Counted from the first letter of the stretch, positions 1 to 5,859 are shown. The stretch: 6,315 nt of DNA from Alphaproteobacteria bacterium (GCA_003454415.1 DMKG01000238.1:1-6315), one strand, 5' to 3'. Notes: generated by a model not told the origin, from the letters alone. A program made the numbers and translations.

Positions 1-225
1 CACCGTCCAGAGCTCCGGCTCCTCCAGCTTTTGCCCGCTGGCGGCCAATGGGGCCAGGGACAGGCCGCCTGCATTCCGGGATTGCAGATCAGCCTCGTCC
101 GCAGGCTGCAGCAAATTGAAAACCCGCCCCGAATGCTCGGTCCATCGTAACGCCGAAAGGGCGCCCGCGAAATCCGGCAGGATCTCAAGTGCATATTCGC
201 CATTATCGAGAGAGAGTTTGCGCAT
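1..225 (-). CDS. Aldose 1-epimerase-like protein, N-terminal 75 residues (cut by window edge)
   Basis: The reading frame is open from an ATG at 225 to the left edge, giving 75 residues. Residues 12-27 (ALEILPDFAGALSALR, then W) resemble the first strands of galactose mutarotase/aldose 1-epimerase proteins, where a 'LPxxGGxxxxLRW' segment is followed by 'LLxPxDxxD' (here LLQPADEAD, 38-46) and a 'PLxP' segment (here SLAPLAA, 61-67). Members interconvert alpha and beta anomers of sugars and are usually about 280-350 residues, so most of the gene lies outside. The family's usual 'NR' after the PLxP segment is not seen here (AASGQK instead), so the substrate is open and the protein may be a divergent relative. 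A purine-rich stretch (GGGAACGAGAG) precedes the ATG and a perfect TATAAT lies 38 bp upstream. It follows the tadE operon in the same direction but has its own likely promoter and no evident link to pili. Confidence 0.5.
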   Translation of the reverse strand, partial: MRKLSLDNGEYALEILPDFAGALSALRWTEHSGRVFNLLQPADEADLQSRNAGGLSLAPLAASGQKLEEPELWTV

Positions 226-263
226 GTCTCTCGTTCCCGCAATACCCGGAAACAAAGAGAAGT

Positions 264-269
264 ATTATA
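264..269 (-). promoter_or_regulatory. Candidate -10 box (TATAAT) for the epimerase-like gene
   Basis: A perfect TATAAT reads on the minus strand 38 bp upstream of the ATG at 225, which would leave a short 5' leader of about 30 nt. No good -35 hexamer is visible at 16-18 bp spacing, so this is a suggestion from one element only. Confidence 0.35.
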
Positions 270-328
270 ACTGACCGCGCGCCATAATCCCATCACTGTT
301 TTGCCGGATCGCTCAGCCTCCTTCCCGG

Positions 329-877
329 CTAACCGGAGGTGCGCTCCACTTTGACGCTGCGGCGTGGCGTCAGTATAAACCTGTCCGTCAGTGGAACTTC
401 GGAAACCAGCAACTTTCCCAGAGGGGAATGATAGACATATCTTGATTCAACCACCATCACGCTCTGGTTGGGCGCAACGATCCCGGGAGGCAATGAGTAA
501 GGAGAACCTTCAGCTCTTGGGGATGCGGCGTACCCTTCGCTCCATTCGACGCGCGTTACGCCGGCGCCGTCAGCCACCACGCTGGAGGCGACAAAGGAGA
601 CGTCCATGATATCGAAGGGCTGCATCACCGCTGTCCCCGCCTTGAATATATCCTCGATATCCGGTGAGGCGACAGACTTGGCCTGGGCGAACAAATCCGC
701 CGTGGTGCTGGTCGCAAAAACCAGCTTGCGGTCGGCGATCAGAATGTTACTGATCTCTACCGTTCCGTAAATCATTATCAGTTGCACGGGCAATATCAGC
801 GCGAACTCCACCGCCGAAACGCCCCGAACGTCGCGCCGGAAGCGGCGCCATGGTTTTGTCGTCAGCCATTTCAGCAT
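329..877 (-). CDS. TadE-like minor pseudopilin (second gene of the tadE operon)
   Basis: This 182-residue protein has the layout of the TadE family: a short basic N-terminus (MLKWLTTKPWRRFRRDVRG), then the prepilin-peptidase motif G19|VSAVEF with Glu24 at +5, then a hydrophobic helix (about residues 20-43) and a periplasmic domain. The C-terminal 'RFILTPRRSVKVER' matches the PR-containing end typical of TadE/TadF-type proteins. By family knowledge such proteins are processed by the Tad prepilin peptidase and act as minor components in Flp/Tad pilus assembly at the inner membrane. It has no cysteine, unlike the upstream TadE, so the two are not recent duplicates. The start at 877 has a GGGAG ribosome site (885-889) 7 nt upstream. 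It lies 51 bp downstream of the other tadE with no promoter evident, so they are likely co-transcribed. It may correspond to TadF; the sequence does not settle that. Confidence 0.85.
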   Translation of the reverse strand: MLKWLTTKPWRRFRRDVRGVSAVEFALILPVQLIMIYGTVEISNILIADRKLVFATSTTADLFAQAKSVASPDIEDIFKAGTAVMQPFDIMDVSFVASSVVADGAGVTRVEWSEGYAASPRAEGSPYSLPPGIVAPNQSVMVVESRYVYHSPLGKLLVSEVPLTDRFILTPRRSVKVERTSG

Positions 878-928
878 GGCGCATCTCCCATCTCCGGGCG
901 CAGAAAAAAAAGCATCGCAGGCTCCGTA

Positions 929-1483
929 TTAACTGGGTTCATTGCGAAACGCCGCCGTAGACAGCAGCAGCCGCGAATTCGTGCTGCCGATATTACCCAG
1001 CAACACTCCCAGATAGGGCGTATGCACATCCCAAACGTAATAGGCGCGCACCACCACCACATCGAGAGGTCCACCGGGAATAAAGGAGCCAGGAAGAGGA
1101 TTGCCCTCTGCATCGACGGGCGGATCCATATCGGCGTCAGCAAAGGAAGGATAAGTGCGCACATCGATATTCAATTTGCTTCCGCAGGAGATCAGCCCTG
1201 TGGCTTCCTCGCATAATTTGGCGCGGAATTCCTCAAGGCCGCCGCCGCTCAATTGCAGCTCCCTGGTGCGAATCATCCGCGCCGCCTCCTGCACCCCCGT
1301 CTCCAGAGCGCTGGAGCCGAAAAAGATGAGCGCCACCTCCAGCACGGCGAACAGGGTAAAAAAGAACGGCGCCGCCACCGCGGCGAATTCAACGATCGTG
1401 ACCCCCTTCTCGTCACGCCAGAAGCCCCTGCGCCTGAAACGTGACGCCCAAGATTTGCAGGCTGCTGAACCAAATTTGCGCAT
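929..1483 (-). CDS. tadE: TadE-like minor pseudopilin (first gene of the tadE operon)
   Basis: This 184-residue protein has a basic N-terminus (residues 1-26), the class III prepilin cleavage motif G27|VTIVEF with Glu32 at +5, and a hydrophobic helix at about 28-55 (VEFAAVAAPFFFTLFAVLEV). The TadE-type soluble domain follows: 'ARMIRTRELQL' (68-78), two cysteines (C91, C100) that could form a disulfide, and the characteristic C-terminal 'STAAFRNEPS'. The length is normal for TadE. By family knowledge it is cleaved by the Tad prepilin peptidase and takes part in assembly of Flp pili used for surface attachment. The ATG at 1483 has an AGGGGA ribosome site (1491-1496) 7 nt upstream. It is the first gene of a two-gene operon and diverges from tadG, with which it probably functions. 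No core tad genes (ATPase, platform, secretin) are in the window, so those must be encoded elsewhere. Confidence 0.88.
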   Translation of the reverse strand: MRKFGSAACKSWASRFRRRGFWRDEKGVTIVEFAAVAAPFFFTLFAVLEVALIFFGSSALETGVQEAARMIRTRELQLSGGGLEEFRAKLCEEATGLISCGSKLNIDVRTYPSFADADMDPPVDAEGNPLPGSFIPGGPLDVVVVRAYYVWDVHTPYLGVLLGNIGSTNSRLLLSTAAFRNEPS

Positions 1484-1503
1484 AGGCCAATCCCCTGGTT
1501 GCA

Positions 1504-1520
1504 GGTTAAGCTTTCATAAA
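1504..1520 (-). promoter_or_regulatory. CtrA-like box upstream of tadE
   Basis: The minus strand reads TTTA-N7-TTAACC here. This differs by one base from TTAA-N7-TTAACC, a CtrA consensus of alphaproteobacteria. It sits between the candidate -10 box and the tadE start, where a bound regulator would be expected to act negatively unless another promoter is used. Short AT-rich motifs occur by chance in AT-rich DNA, so this is weak evidence. Confidence 0.3.
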
Positions 1521-1541
1521 GGACTAAATCATGATTAATGA

Positions 1542-1547
1542 ATTATA
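1542..1547 (-). promoter_or_regulatory. tadE: Candidate -10 box (TATAAT) for the tadE operon
   Basis: A perfect TATAAT lies on the minus strand 58 bp upstream of the tadE ATG, predicting a leader of about 50 nt. Upstream sequence offers only poor -35 hexamers (GGTTAT at 17 bp or TTGGTT at 19 bp), which would fit an activator-dependent promoter. The surrounding DNA is AT-rich, so chance occurrence is possible. Confidence 0.4.
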
Positions 1548-1845
1548 ACTTAAGTAACACAATAATAACCAAAACAACCTTACCCAAAACGCAATAGACT
1601 GTTTAAGGTCACGCGATGATTTTCGCCTGGTCTGAAAAAATTTAATGCGGAATCTGCACAAATCCAGAGTTTCATTTAGCCATTTACTGATCCTGTGACA
1701 ATAAACACATTAAAGCCGATTCCATGGCGCTATATGAATTGGAGGGCCATGAACCTGTATTGGCCGCAATCGAATCCGCCCTGCGACAATCAAACAGGAA
1801 TGAAGTGATGAGAAGCGCTAACCCTGTCCCAGATCACGAAGCAAT

Positions 1846-1850
1846 GAGGA
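1846..1850 (+). promoter_or_regulatory. Ribosome binding site deciding the tadG start
   Basis: GAGGA lies 8 nt before the ATG at 1859. The upstream in-frame ATGs at 1724 and 1844 lack a comparable site, and the one at 1808 has only AGGA at longer spacing. Starting at 1859 also gives the normal TadG N-terminus: a short basic stretch, DRRGN, then the hydrophobic helix. Confidence 0.55.
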
Positions 1851-1858
1851 AAATCAAC

Positions 1859-3400
1859 ATGGGTGCTTTTTCCGCCAGGAAACTCATTGCTGACCGCCGC
1901 GGCAATGTCGCGATCATATTCGCGCTTTCGCTTCTGCCAATTCTGGCGGGCGTGGGCGCTGCTGTCGACGTGACGCGCGCATTGCAGGTGAAAGCGCGTC
2001 TGGCCTCCGCCCTTGATGCGGCTGGCCTTGCCGCCGGTAAAAGAATTGACGCCTCTGACGAGGTGATCGCGGAAACCGCAGAAGCCTTTTTCAAGGCGAA
2101 TTACCCGGAAGACGCGCTGGGGGTTCCCGGATCCTTGAGCGTGGTGATAACCGGGACCAAAGTTACCCTGGACGCCAGCGCCTCTGTGGACACCACCATC
2201 ATGAACCTGTTCGGCTTCGATGAAATCGATGTTGCGGCGCATACAGAGATCAGCCGCAGGGTAACCGGACTGGAAATTGCGCTGGCGCTGGACAATACCG
2301 GCTCCATGTCGGGAACGAAACTGGAAGATCTGAAATCCGCCTCCCATACCCTGATCAATATCCTGTTTGGCGAGGAGACAACGCCTGAATATCTTAAAAT
2401 GTCCATTGTCCCTTTTGCCGCCGGCGTCAAGGTGAAGCCCTGGGACGGCGTTTCAGGGTTTTCCAATGACTGGCTGGACATGACGGGCGCTTCCAGCATT
2501 CATACGGGGCCGGGGGGGGATTTTGATTTCGCCCCTGGCCAGTCCATCTGGACGCTTTACAACAACATCACCAACCGGAGCTGGCTCGGCTGCCTGATGG
2601 AACGGCCGATTAACGGTCTTACCCATCTCGATGAAGAGGACATCCCGCCAACGTCCTCCAACCCCGATACGCTGTTCGTGCCATGGTTCGCCCCGGATGA
2701 GCCTAACGGCTCCAGCCCGTCCTATCCTAACACCTATCTGTCCGATGGCGTTTCCGGCTCAGCCGCAGTCAAGCAGCGCTCGACTGTAAAATACCCGGCT
2801 TCCGGCGTTGCAATCAGCAGCAGCGTTTCTTCGTCCAGAGGGCCGGATTACAACTGCAAGACCATTCAATCCATACAGCCGCTGACCAATAACCGGGGAA
2901 TACTGGAAGCCAAGATCGATTCCATGACCGCGAACTATCTGACGCATATTCCCGTGGGCCTGGTGTGGGGGTGGCGCACGCTTTCACCAGAGGCGCCGTA
3001 CACGGAAGGTTTACCGTATACGGATGAAGACAATATCAAGGCCCTGGTTCTCATGACCGATGGCGAAAACACCTTCAGCGGCAACAGCACCCACAACAAA
3101 TCCACCTTCACCGCTTACGGGTTCCTGGCGAAACAGCGTCTGGGATCAGGCATCGATACGGCTTCGGAAGGCGAAAGCGAGCTTGACGCCAAAACCCTTC
3201 GCGTTTGCGACAAGATCAAGGCGAAAGGCGTCATCGTATACACCATCGCCTTTCAGGTCAGTTCCACGACCACCCAGAACATGCTGAAGAACTGCGCCAC
3301 CACACCGGATAACTTCTTTCCCTCTTCCGACGGAGACGCCCTGAATGACGCCTTTAGGGTGATCGCGTCCGAACTCTCCAGCCTGCGCATCAGTAAATAG
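1859..3400 (+). CDS. tadG: TadG-like pilus assembly protein with von Willebrand factor A domain
   Basis: Starting at 1859 this gives 513 residues. Residues 1-14 are basic, followed by GNVAIIFALSLLPILAGVGA (15-34), the single membrane helix of the TadE/TadG N-terminal domain, and 'AAVDVTRALQVKARLASALDAAGLAAG' conserved in TadG. A vWA domain begins near 138 with a MIDAS motif D145-N-T147-G-S149; its later part carries 'VLMTDGEN' with D401. The 'GLVWGWRTLSP' segment (367-377), 'IKAKGVIVYTIAFQV' (453-467) and C-terminal 'SELSSLRISK' are also typical. Cysteines at 245, 333, 450 and 479 may form disulfides in the periplasm. The family anchors in the inner membrane, spans the periplasm and is needed for Flp pilus assembly or attachment in several bacteria. 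It diverges from the tadE pair, an arrangement suggesting joint function. An in-frame ATG at 1724 would add 45 residues with no signal or membrane character; ATGs at 1808 and 1844 are also possible. A G8 tract lies at 2512-2519. Confidence 0.9.
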   Translation: MGAFSARKLIADRRGNVAIIFALSLLPILAGVGAAVDVTRALQVKARLASALDAAGLAAGKRIDASDEVIAETAEAFFKANYPEDALGVPGSLSVVITGTKVTLDASASVDTTIMNLFGFDEIDVAAHTEISRRVTGLEIALALDNTGSMSGTKLEDLKSASHTLINILFGEETTPEYLKMSIVPFAAGVKVKPWDGVSGFSNDWLDMTGASSIHTGPGGDFDFAPGQSIWTLYNNITNRSWLGCLMERPINGLTHLDEEDIPPTSSNPDTLFVPWFAPDEPNGSSPSYPNTYLSDGVSGSAAVKQRSTVKYPASGVAISSSVSSSRGPDYNCKTIQSIQPLTNNRGILEAKIDSMTANYLTHIPVGLVWGWRTLSPEAPYTEGLPYTDEDNIKALVLMTDGENTFSGNSTHNKSTFTAYGFLAKQRLGSGIDTASEGESELDAKTLRVCDKIKAKGVIVYTIAFQVSSTTTQNMLKNCATTPDNFFPSSDGDALNDAFRVIASELSSLRISK

Positions 3401-3418
3401 GAGCCCCCTGTCCGCAAT

Positions 3419-3448
3419 AACCCGCCAGGCGCCCCCTGGCGGGTTTTT
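3419..3448 (+). terminator. Rho-independent terminator of tadG
   Basis: Arms 3419-3429 (AACCCGCCAGG) and 3435-3445 (CCTGGCGGGTT) form a perfect 11-bp stem with a 5-nt loop (CGCCC), followed by a T run at 3444-3448. It begins 18 bp after the tadG stop and separates tadG from the copper chaperone gene, which therefore needs its own promoter between about 3449 and 3523; I see no clear consensus there. Confidence 0.92.
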
Positions 3449-3523
3449 ATCGCGTTGCTTGCGGAGCTTCGAAAGCAGATGCTATTCGTTGCGGCAGGGT
3501 TCAGGATTCAGGAATTTTAGCGC

Positions 3524-4006
3524 ATGCGACAGCCGGGATGGATTTTCATACTTGCATTCGTGGCCTCCTTATATGGCGGCCAGACGGCGGCGCGGGATTA
3601 CCGCGCGGGCGCGCTGGTGATCAGTCAGGCCTGGGCGCCGGAAGGTCTTGGAAAGCAGAAAATCGGAGTCGCCTATTTCACGATCAGAAACCAGGGGGAG
3701 ACGCCTGACCGGCTTCTCGCCATCGAATTGCCGGCGGGGGGAGCTGCGACGCTGCATGAAAGTCTGATGCAGGACGGCGTCATGCGCATGCGTCCGGTTG
3801 AAGCGCCCGAAATCCCGCCTGGGGGTGAACTTCTGCTGCAGCCGGGCGGCCTGCATGTGATGCTGTCAAATCTGCCGGCGACGCTGACCGCGGGAGAACA
3901 GCTCAGATTAAAGCTGCAATTCGCCGTAGCAGGCGAGACGGAAATAGAGGCGGAGGTCAGGCCCCGGCCCGCCCCCGCCGCAGGAAAGGGGCATCAGGAC
4001 CATTAG
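3524..4006 (+). CDS. Periplasmic copper chaperone PCu(A)C
   Basis: This 160-residue protein has a signal peptide (hydrophobic core WIFILAFVASLYGG, likely cut near TAA|RD at about residue 23) and one PCu(A)C domain. The copper-binding signature H-X10-M-X21-H-X-M is exact: H78, M89, H111 and M113, within the usual setting 'LHESLMQDGVMRMRPVE' and 'LQPGGLHVML'. By family knowledge these four side chains hold Cu(I), which is delivered to the CuA or CuB site of cytochrome oxidase, often together with Sco. No sco or oxidase gene is in the window. The tail ends GKGHQDH, adding two histidines that could form a second weak metal site, as seen in some relatives. The ATG at 3524 has AGGA (3509-3512) at a rather long 11-nt spacing; no better in-frame start exists. 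Its stop lies 4 bp from the convergent cysE stop. Confidence 0.93.
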   Translation: MRQPGWIFILAFVASLYGGQTAARDYRAGALVISQAWAPEGLGKQKIGVAYFTIRNQGETPDRLLAIELPAGGAATLHESLMQDGVMRMRPVEAPEIPPGGELLLQPGGLHVMLSNLPATLTAGEQLRLKLQFAVAGETEIEAEVRPRPAPAAGKGHQDH

Positions 4007-4010
4007 CCGC

Positions 4011-4835
4011 CTATTGCGGTTCCCCCTCTTCGCTGTAATCGAATTTCTGCTCCATGGCGCTGCCGGGATTTTCGTTTCCGGCGCAGCCGATGATTTTGGC
4101 GGGCACCCCCGCCGCCGTGCAGTGAGCGGGCACATTGATCAGCACCACGCTGCCGCCGCCCACCCGTGAGTATTCGCCAATCTCGATATTTCCGAGCACG
4201 GCGGCGTTGGCGCCGATCATGCTGCCTTTGCGGATTTTCGGATGCCGGTCGCCGGTCTCCTTTCCGGTCCCCCCGAGCGTCACCCCCTGCAAGAGGGAGA
4301 CGCCATCCTCGACCACGGCGGTTTCGCCGATCACCACCGCCGTGCCATGATCGATCATGACGCCGCGCCCGATCCGCGCCGCCGGGTTGATGTCCACCGC
4401 GAAGACTTCAGAGATACGGCTTTGCAGATAAAGCGCCAGCCCCCGCCGCCCCTGCCGCAACAGCCAGTTGGCGATGCGGTAGCCCTGCAGGGCGTGAAAG
4501 CCCTTGAAATACAGTAAAGGCTCCAGATAGGCCTTGCAGGCGGGATCGCGCTCATAGACCGCCACAATGTCGGAACGCAGGGCGGCCCCGATATCCGGAT
4601 CGTTCTGGTAAGCCGCCTCGATCAGTTGCTGCATGACGAGGGCCGGGGTCTCCACCGTGCTGAGCCGTTGCGACAGGAGATAGGCCATCGCATCTTCCAG
4701 CCTGCTCTGGTTCAGGACCGTGGCGTAAAGCAGACTGGCCAGCACCGGCTCGTGTTTCGCCAGAAGCGCCGCGCTTTCCCGGATTTCCGACCATACCGGA
4801 TCATGAACCGCCAATTTTGTGCCTGGTTGTGACAT
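4011..4835 (-). CDS. cysE: Serine O-acetyltransferase
   Basis: This 274-residue enzyme transfers acetyl from acetyl-CoA to L-serine, making O-acetylserine for cysteine synthesis in the cytoplasm. Residues 1-140 form the helical SATase N-terminal domain and 145-250 the left-handed beta-helix of hexapeptide repeats. Active-site residues line up with E. coli CysE: D148, H163 (E. coli D143, H158) in 'VDINPAARIGRGVMIDHGT', and H198 in 'TGDRHPKIRKG' (E. coli H193). 'TLGGTGK' and 'TAAGVPAKIIG' are family hallmarks. The start at 4835 is chosen because AAAGGAG (4844-4850) precedes it by 8 nt and the length then matches the usual 273. An upstream in-frame ATG at 4946 would run across the candidate promoter and adds a non-family segment. 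The tail reads FDYSEEGEPQ and does not end in the isoleucine that E. coli CysE inserts into the CysK active site. The gene converges on the copper chaperone with a 4-bp gap and no visible terminator. Confidence 0.96.
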   Translation of the reverse strand: MSQPGTKLAVHDPVWSEIRESAALLAKHEPVLASLLYATVLNQSRLEDAMAYLLSQRLSTVETPALVMQQLIEAAYQNDPDIGAALRSDIVAVYERDPACKAYLEPLLYFKGFHALQGYRIANWLLRQGRRGLALYLQSRISEVFAVDINPAARIGRGVMIDHGTAVVIGETAVVEDGVSLLQGVTLGGTGKETGDRHPKIRKGSMIGANAAVLGNIEIGEYSRVGGGSVVLINVPAHCTAAGVPAKIIGCAGNENPGSAMEQKFDYSEEGEPQ

Positions 4836-4843
4836 GCGCCGCG

Positions 4844-4850
4844 CTCCTTT
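4844..4850 (-). promoter_or_regulatory. cysE: Ribosome binding site deciding the cysE start
   Basis: The minus strand reads AAAGGAG, 8 nt before the ATG at 4835. This strong site rules in favour of 4835 over the upstream in-frame ATG at 4946. Confidence 0.8.
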
Positions 4851-4892
4851 CGCCAGCTTTATTCCCCGTCTGGCAGATAGCTGTGTCTTTGT

Positions 4893-4921
4893 AATATAAG
4901 GCTTCGGACGCCGATCCGCAA
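4893..4921 (-). promoter_or_regulatory. cysE: Candidate sigma-70 promoter of cysE
   Basis: The minus strand reads TTGCGG (4916-4921), a 17-bp spacer, then TATATT (4893-4898). The -10 matches five of six consensus positions and the -35 keeps TTG. The predicted transcript would start near 4886 with a leader of about 50 nt. It lies in the 126-bp gap between the SDR gene and cysE, so cysE can be expressed independently of its upstream neighbour. Confidence 0.5.
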
Positions 4922-4937
4922 ACCGGAAGCCCCTGAA

Positions 4938-4952
4938 TGCGGACAATCCGCA
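4938..4952. repeat. Short inverted repeat between the SDR gene and cysE
   Basis: TGCGGA (4938-4943) and TCCGCA (4947-4952) flank a 3-nt spacer, allowing a small hairpin 10 bp after the SDR stop. There is no T run, so it is not a classic terminator. It may be a weak transcription pause, an mRNA end stabiliser or chance. Confidence 0.35.
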
Positions 4953-4961
4953 CCCTTGCCC

Positions 4962-5840
4962 TCAGCCAGCTTCCGGAGGGGCGGCGCGACCGTCCAGCGT
5001 CCCAAGCAGCGCCCTCAGCCCCTCGCGATAGGTGGGATAGGCCAGTTGCACCCCCAACTCCCGTCTGATGCGGCGGTTATCCACACGCCGGCTGTCACGA
5101 TAGAAGCTTTGCGCCATTTCGCTCAATGCCGCGTCCTCCAGCTTTATCAGCGGCGGCGGCGGCAGGCCGAGAAGCCGCGCCGCAAAGGCGGTGACATCGG
5201 CGGAAGAGGCGGGTTCGTCGTCGCATACATTGTAAATGGCGCCAGGATTTGGCCGGGCGATCGAAGCGGCGAGCACTGCTGCGATATCCTCGACATGAAT
5301 GCGGGAGAACAGATGACCGGGCTTATCGATACGGCTGGCCGCGCCCGCCAGAACTTTTTCCAGCGCATTGCGCCCCGGCCCGTAAATCCCCGCCAGCCGG
5401 AAAACATGCACAGGCAGACCGCAGCGTTGATGGAGATCACCCCAGCCGGCCTCGGCGGACGCGCGCCAGGCGCTGCGCCCGGGCGAAGGATGAAGGGGCG
5501 TGTTTTCATCCACTTTACCGCCGCCGTGATCCCCGTAAACGCCGGTCGTGGACAGATATCCCGCCCAGGCGAATTGCCGCGCCCGGCGGGCCAGACTTTC
5601 CCCCGCCGCGCGCAGGACCGGGTCGCCCTCGGCATCGGGAGGAATGCTGATCAGCAAATGGGTGACGCCCTCCAGCCAGGCGTCGTCGAAAGCTTTGCCG
5701 GGACCGAAGGGAAGAAGGTGCGGGGAGGTTGGGTCGCGTCCCGTGCCGCGCACGGCGAAGCCCGGCCCCAGCCGCGCGGCAAGCGCCCTGGCGCTGTACC
5801 CAAAGCCGAAACAGAACAGCGTGCTTGCGTGAGCGGACAT
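4962..5840 (-). CDS. YeeZ-like SDR-fold NAD(P)-dependent epimerase/reductase family protein
   Basis: From the ATG at 5840 this gives 292 residues with the fold of nucleotide-sugar epimerase-like SDR proteins. The dinucleotide-binding turn is 'FCFGFGYSARALAARL' (9-24), the compact GxGYSxxxL form seen in YeeZ-type proteins. Next come 'STTGVYGD' (97-104), 'FRLAGIYGPGRN' (147-158), 'RIHVEDIA' (180-187), 'YNVCDDEP' (203-210) and a C-terminal 'RDSRRVDNRRIRRELG' (248-263), all hallmarks of this group. The substrate is unknown. The SDR catalytic YxxxK pair seems absent: the expected place reads 'SAWRASAEAGW' (123-133), so classical epimerase chemistry is doubtful. Start choice: TAGGG (5846-5850) precedes the ATG at 5840 by 5 nt and the Rossmann strand begins at the right place; an in-frame ATG at 5861 has no ribosome site and would overlap the divergent TPR gene by 2 bp. 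It lies upstream of cysE in the same direction, but cysE has its own promoter candidate. Confidence 0.88.
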   Translation of the reverse strand: MSAHASTLFCFGFGYSARALAARLGPGFAVRGTGRDPTSPHLLPFGPGKAFDDAWLEGVTHLLISIPPDAEGDPVLRAAGESLARRARQFAWAGYLSTTGVYGDHGGGKVDENTPLHPSPGRSAWRASAEAGWGDLHQRCGLPVHVFRLAGIYGPGRNALEKVLAGAASRIDKPGHLFSRIHVEDIAAVLAASIARPNPGAIYNVCDDEPASSADVTAFAARLLGLPPPPLIKLEDAALSEMAQSFYRDSRRVDNRRIRRELGVQLAYPTYREGLRALLGTLDGRAAPPEAG

Positions 5841-5859
5841 TTGAACCCTATGTAATCCC

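Larger units (their letters stand above)
1484..1858. promoter_or_regulatory. Divergent tadE/tadG regulatory region, AT-rich
   Basis: This is a 375-bp gap between the tadE start (1483) and the preferred tadG start (1859). From about 1500 to 1720 it is strikingly AT-rich compared with the flanking genes. Toward tadE it holds a perfect TATAAT (1542-1547, minus) and a CtrA-like half-site (1504-1520). Toward tadG the best -10 candidate is TTTAAT at 1641-1646, without a clear -35, so that promoter is not located with confidence. GANTC sites are at 1650-1654, 1718-1722 and 1772-1776. The part from 1724 to 1858 is open in the tadG frame and could be an N-terminal extension instead of leader. Confidence 0.6.

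Noticed and set aside
317..339. Nested hairpin (CCTCC...GGAGG around CCGG-CTAA-CCGG) at the end of the second tadE gene, as a terminator
   Set aside because: The arms are short and the outer and inner pairings compete for the same bases, and there is no T run on the minus strand after it. A factor-independent terminator cannot be claimed.
782..1538. Plus-strand open frames opposite the two tadE genes
   Set aside because: Their translations show no motif or membrane segment, and they overlap minus-strand genes with clear TadE features and good ribosome sites.
4836..4946. N-terminal extension of CysE from ATG 4946
   Set aside because: It would run through the candidate TTGCGG-17-TATATT promoter, adds 37 basic residues not found in the family, and a strong ribosome site marks 4835.
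4956..5855. A 299-codon open frame on the plus strand opposite the SDR gene
   Set aside because: It mirrors the SDR gene almost exactly. Its translation is rich in Arg, Pro and Gly with no recognisable motif, while the minus strand has a full SDR signature. Long antisense frames are common in GC-rich DNA.
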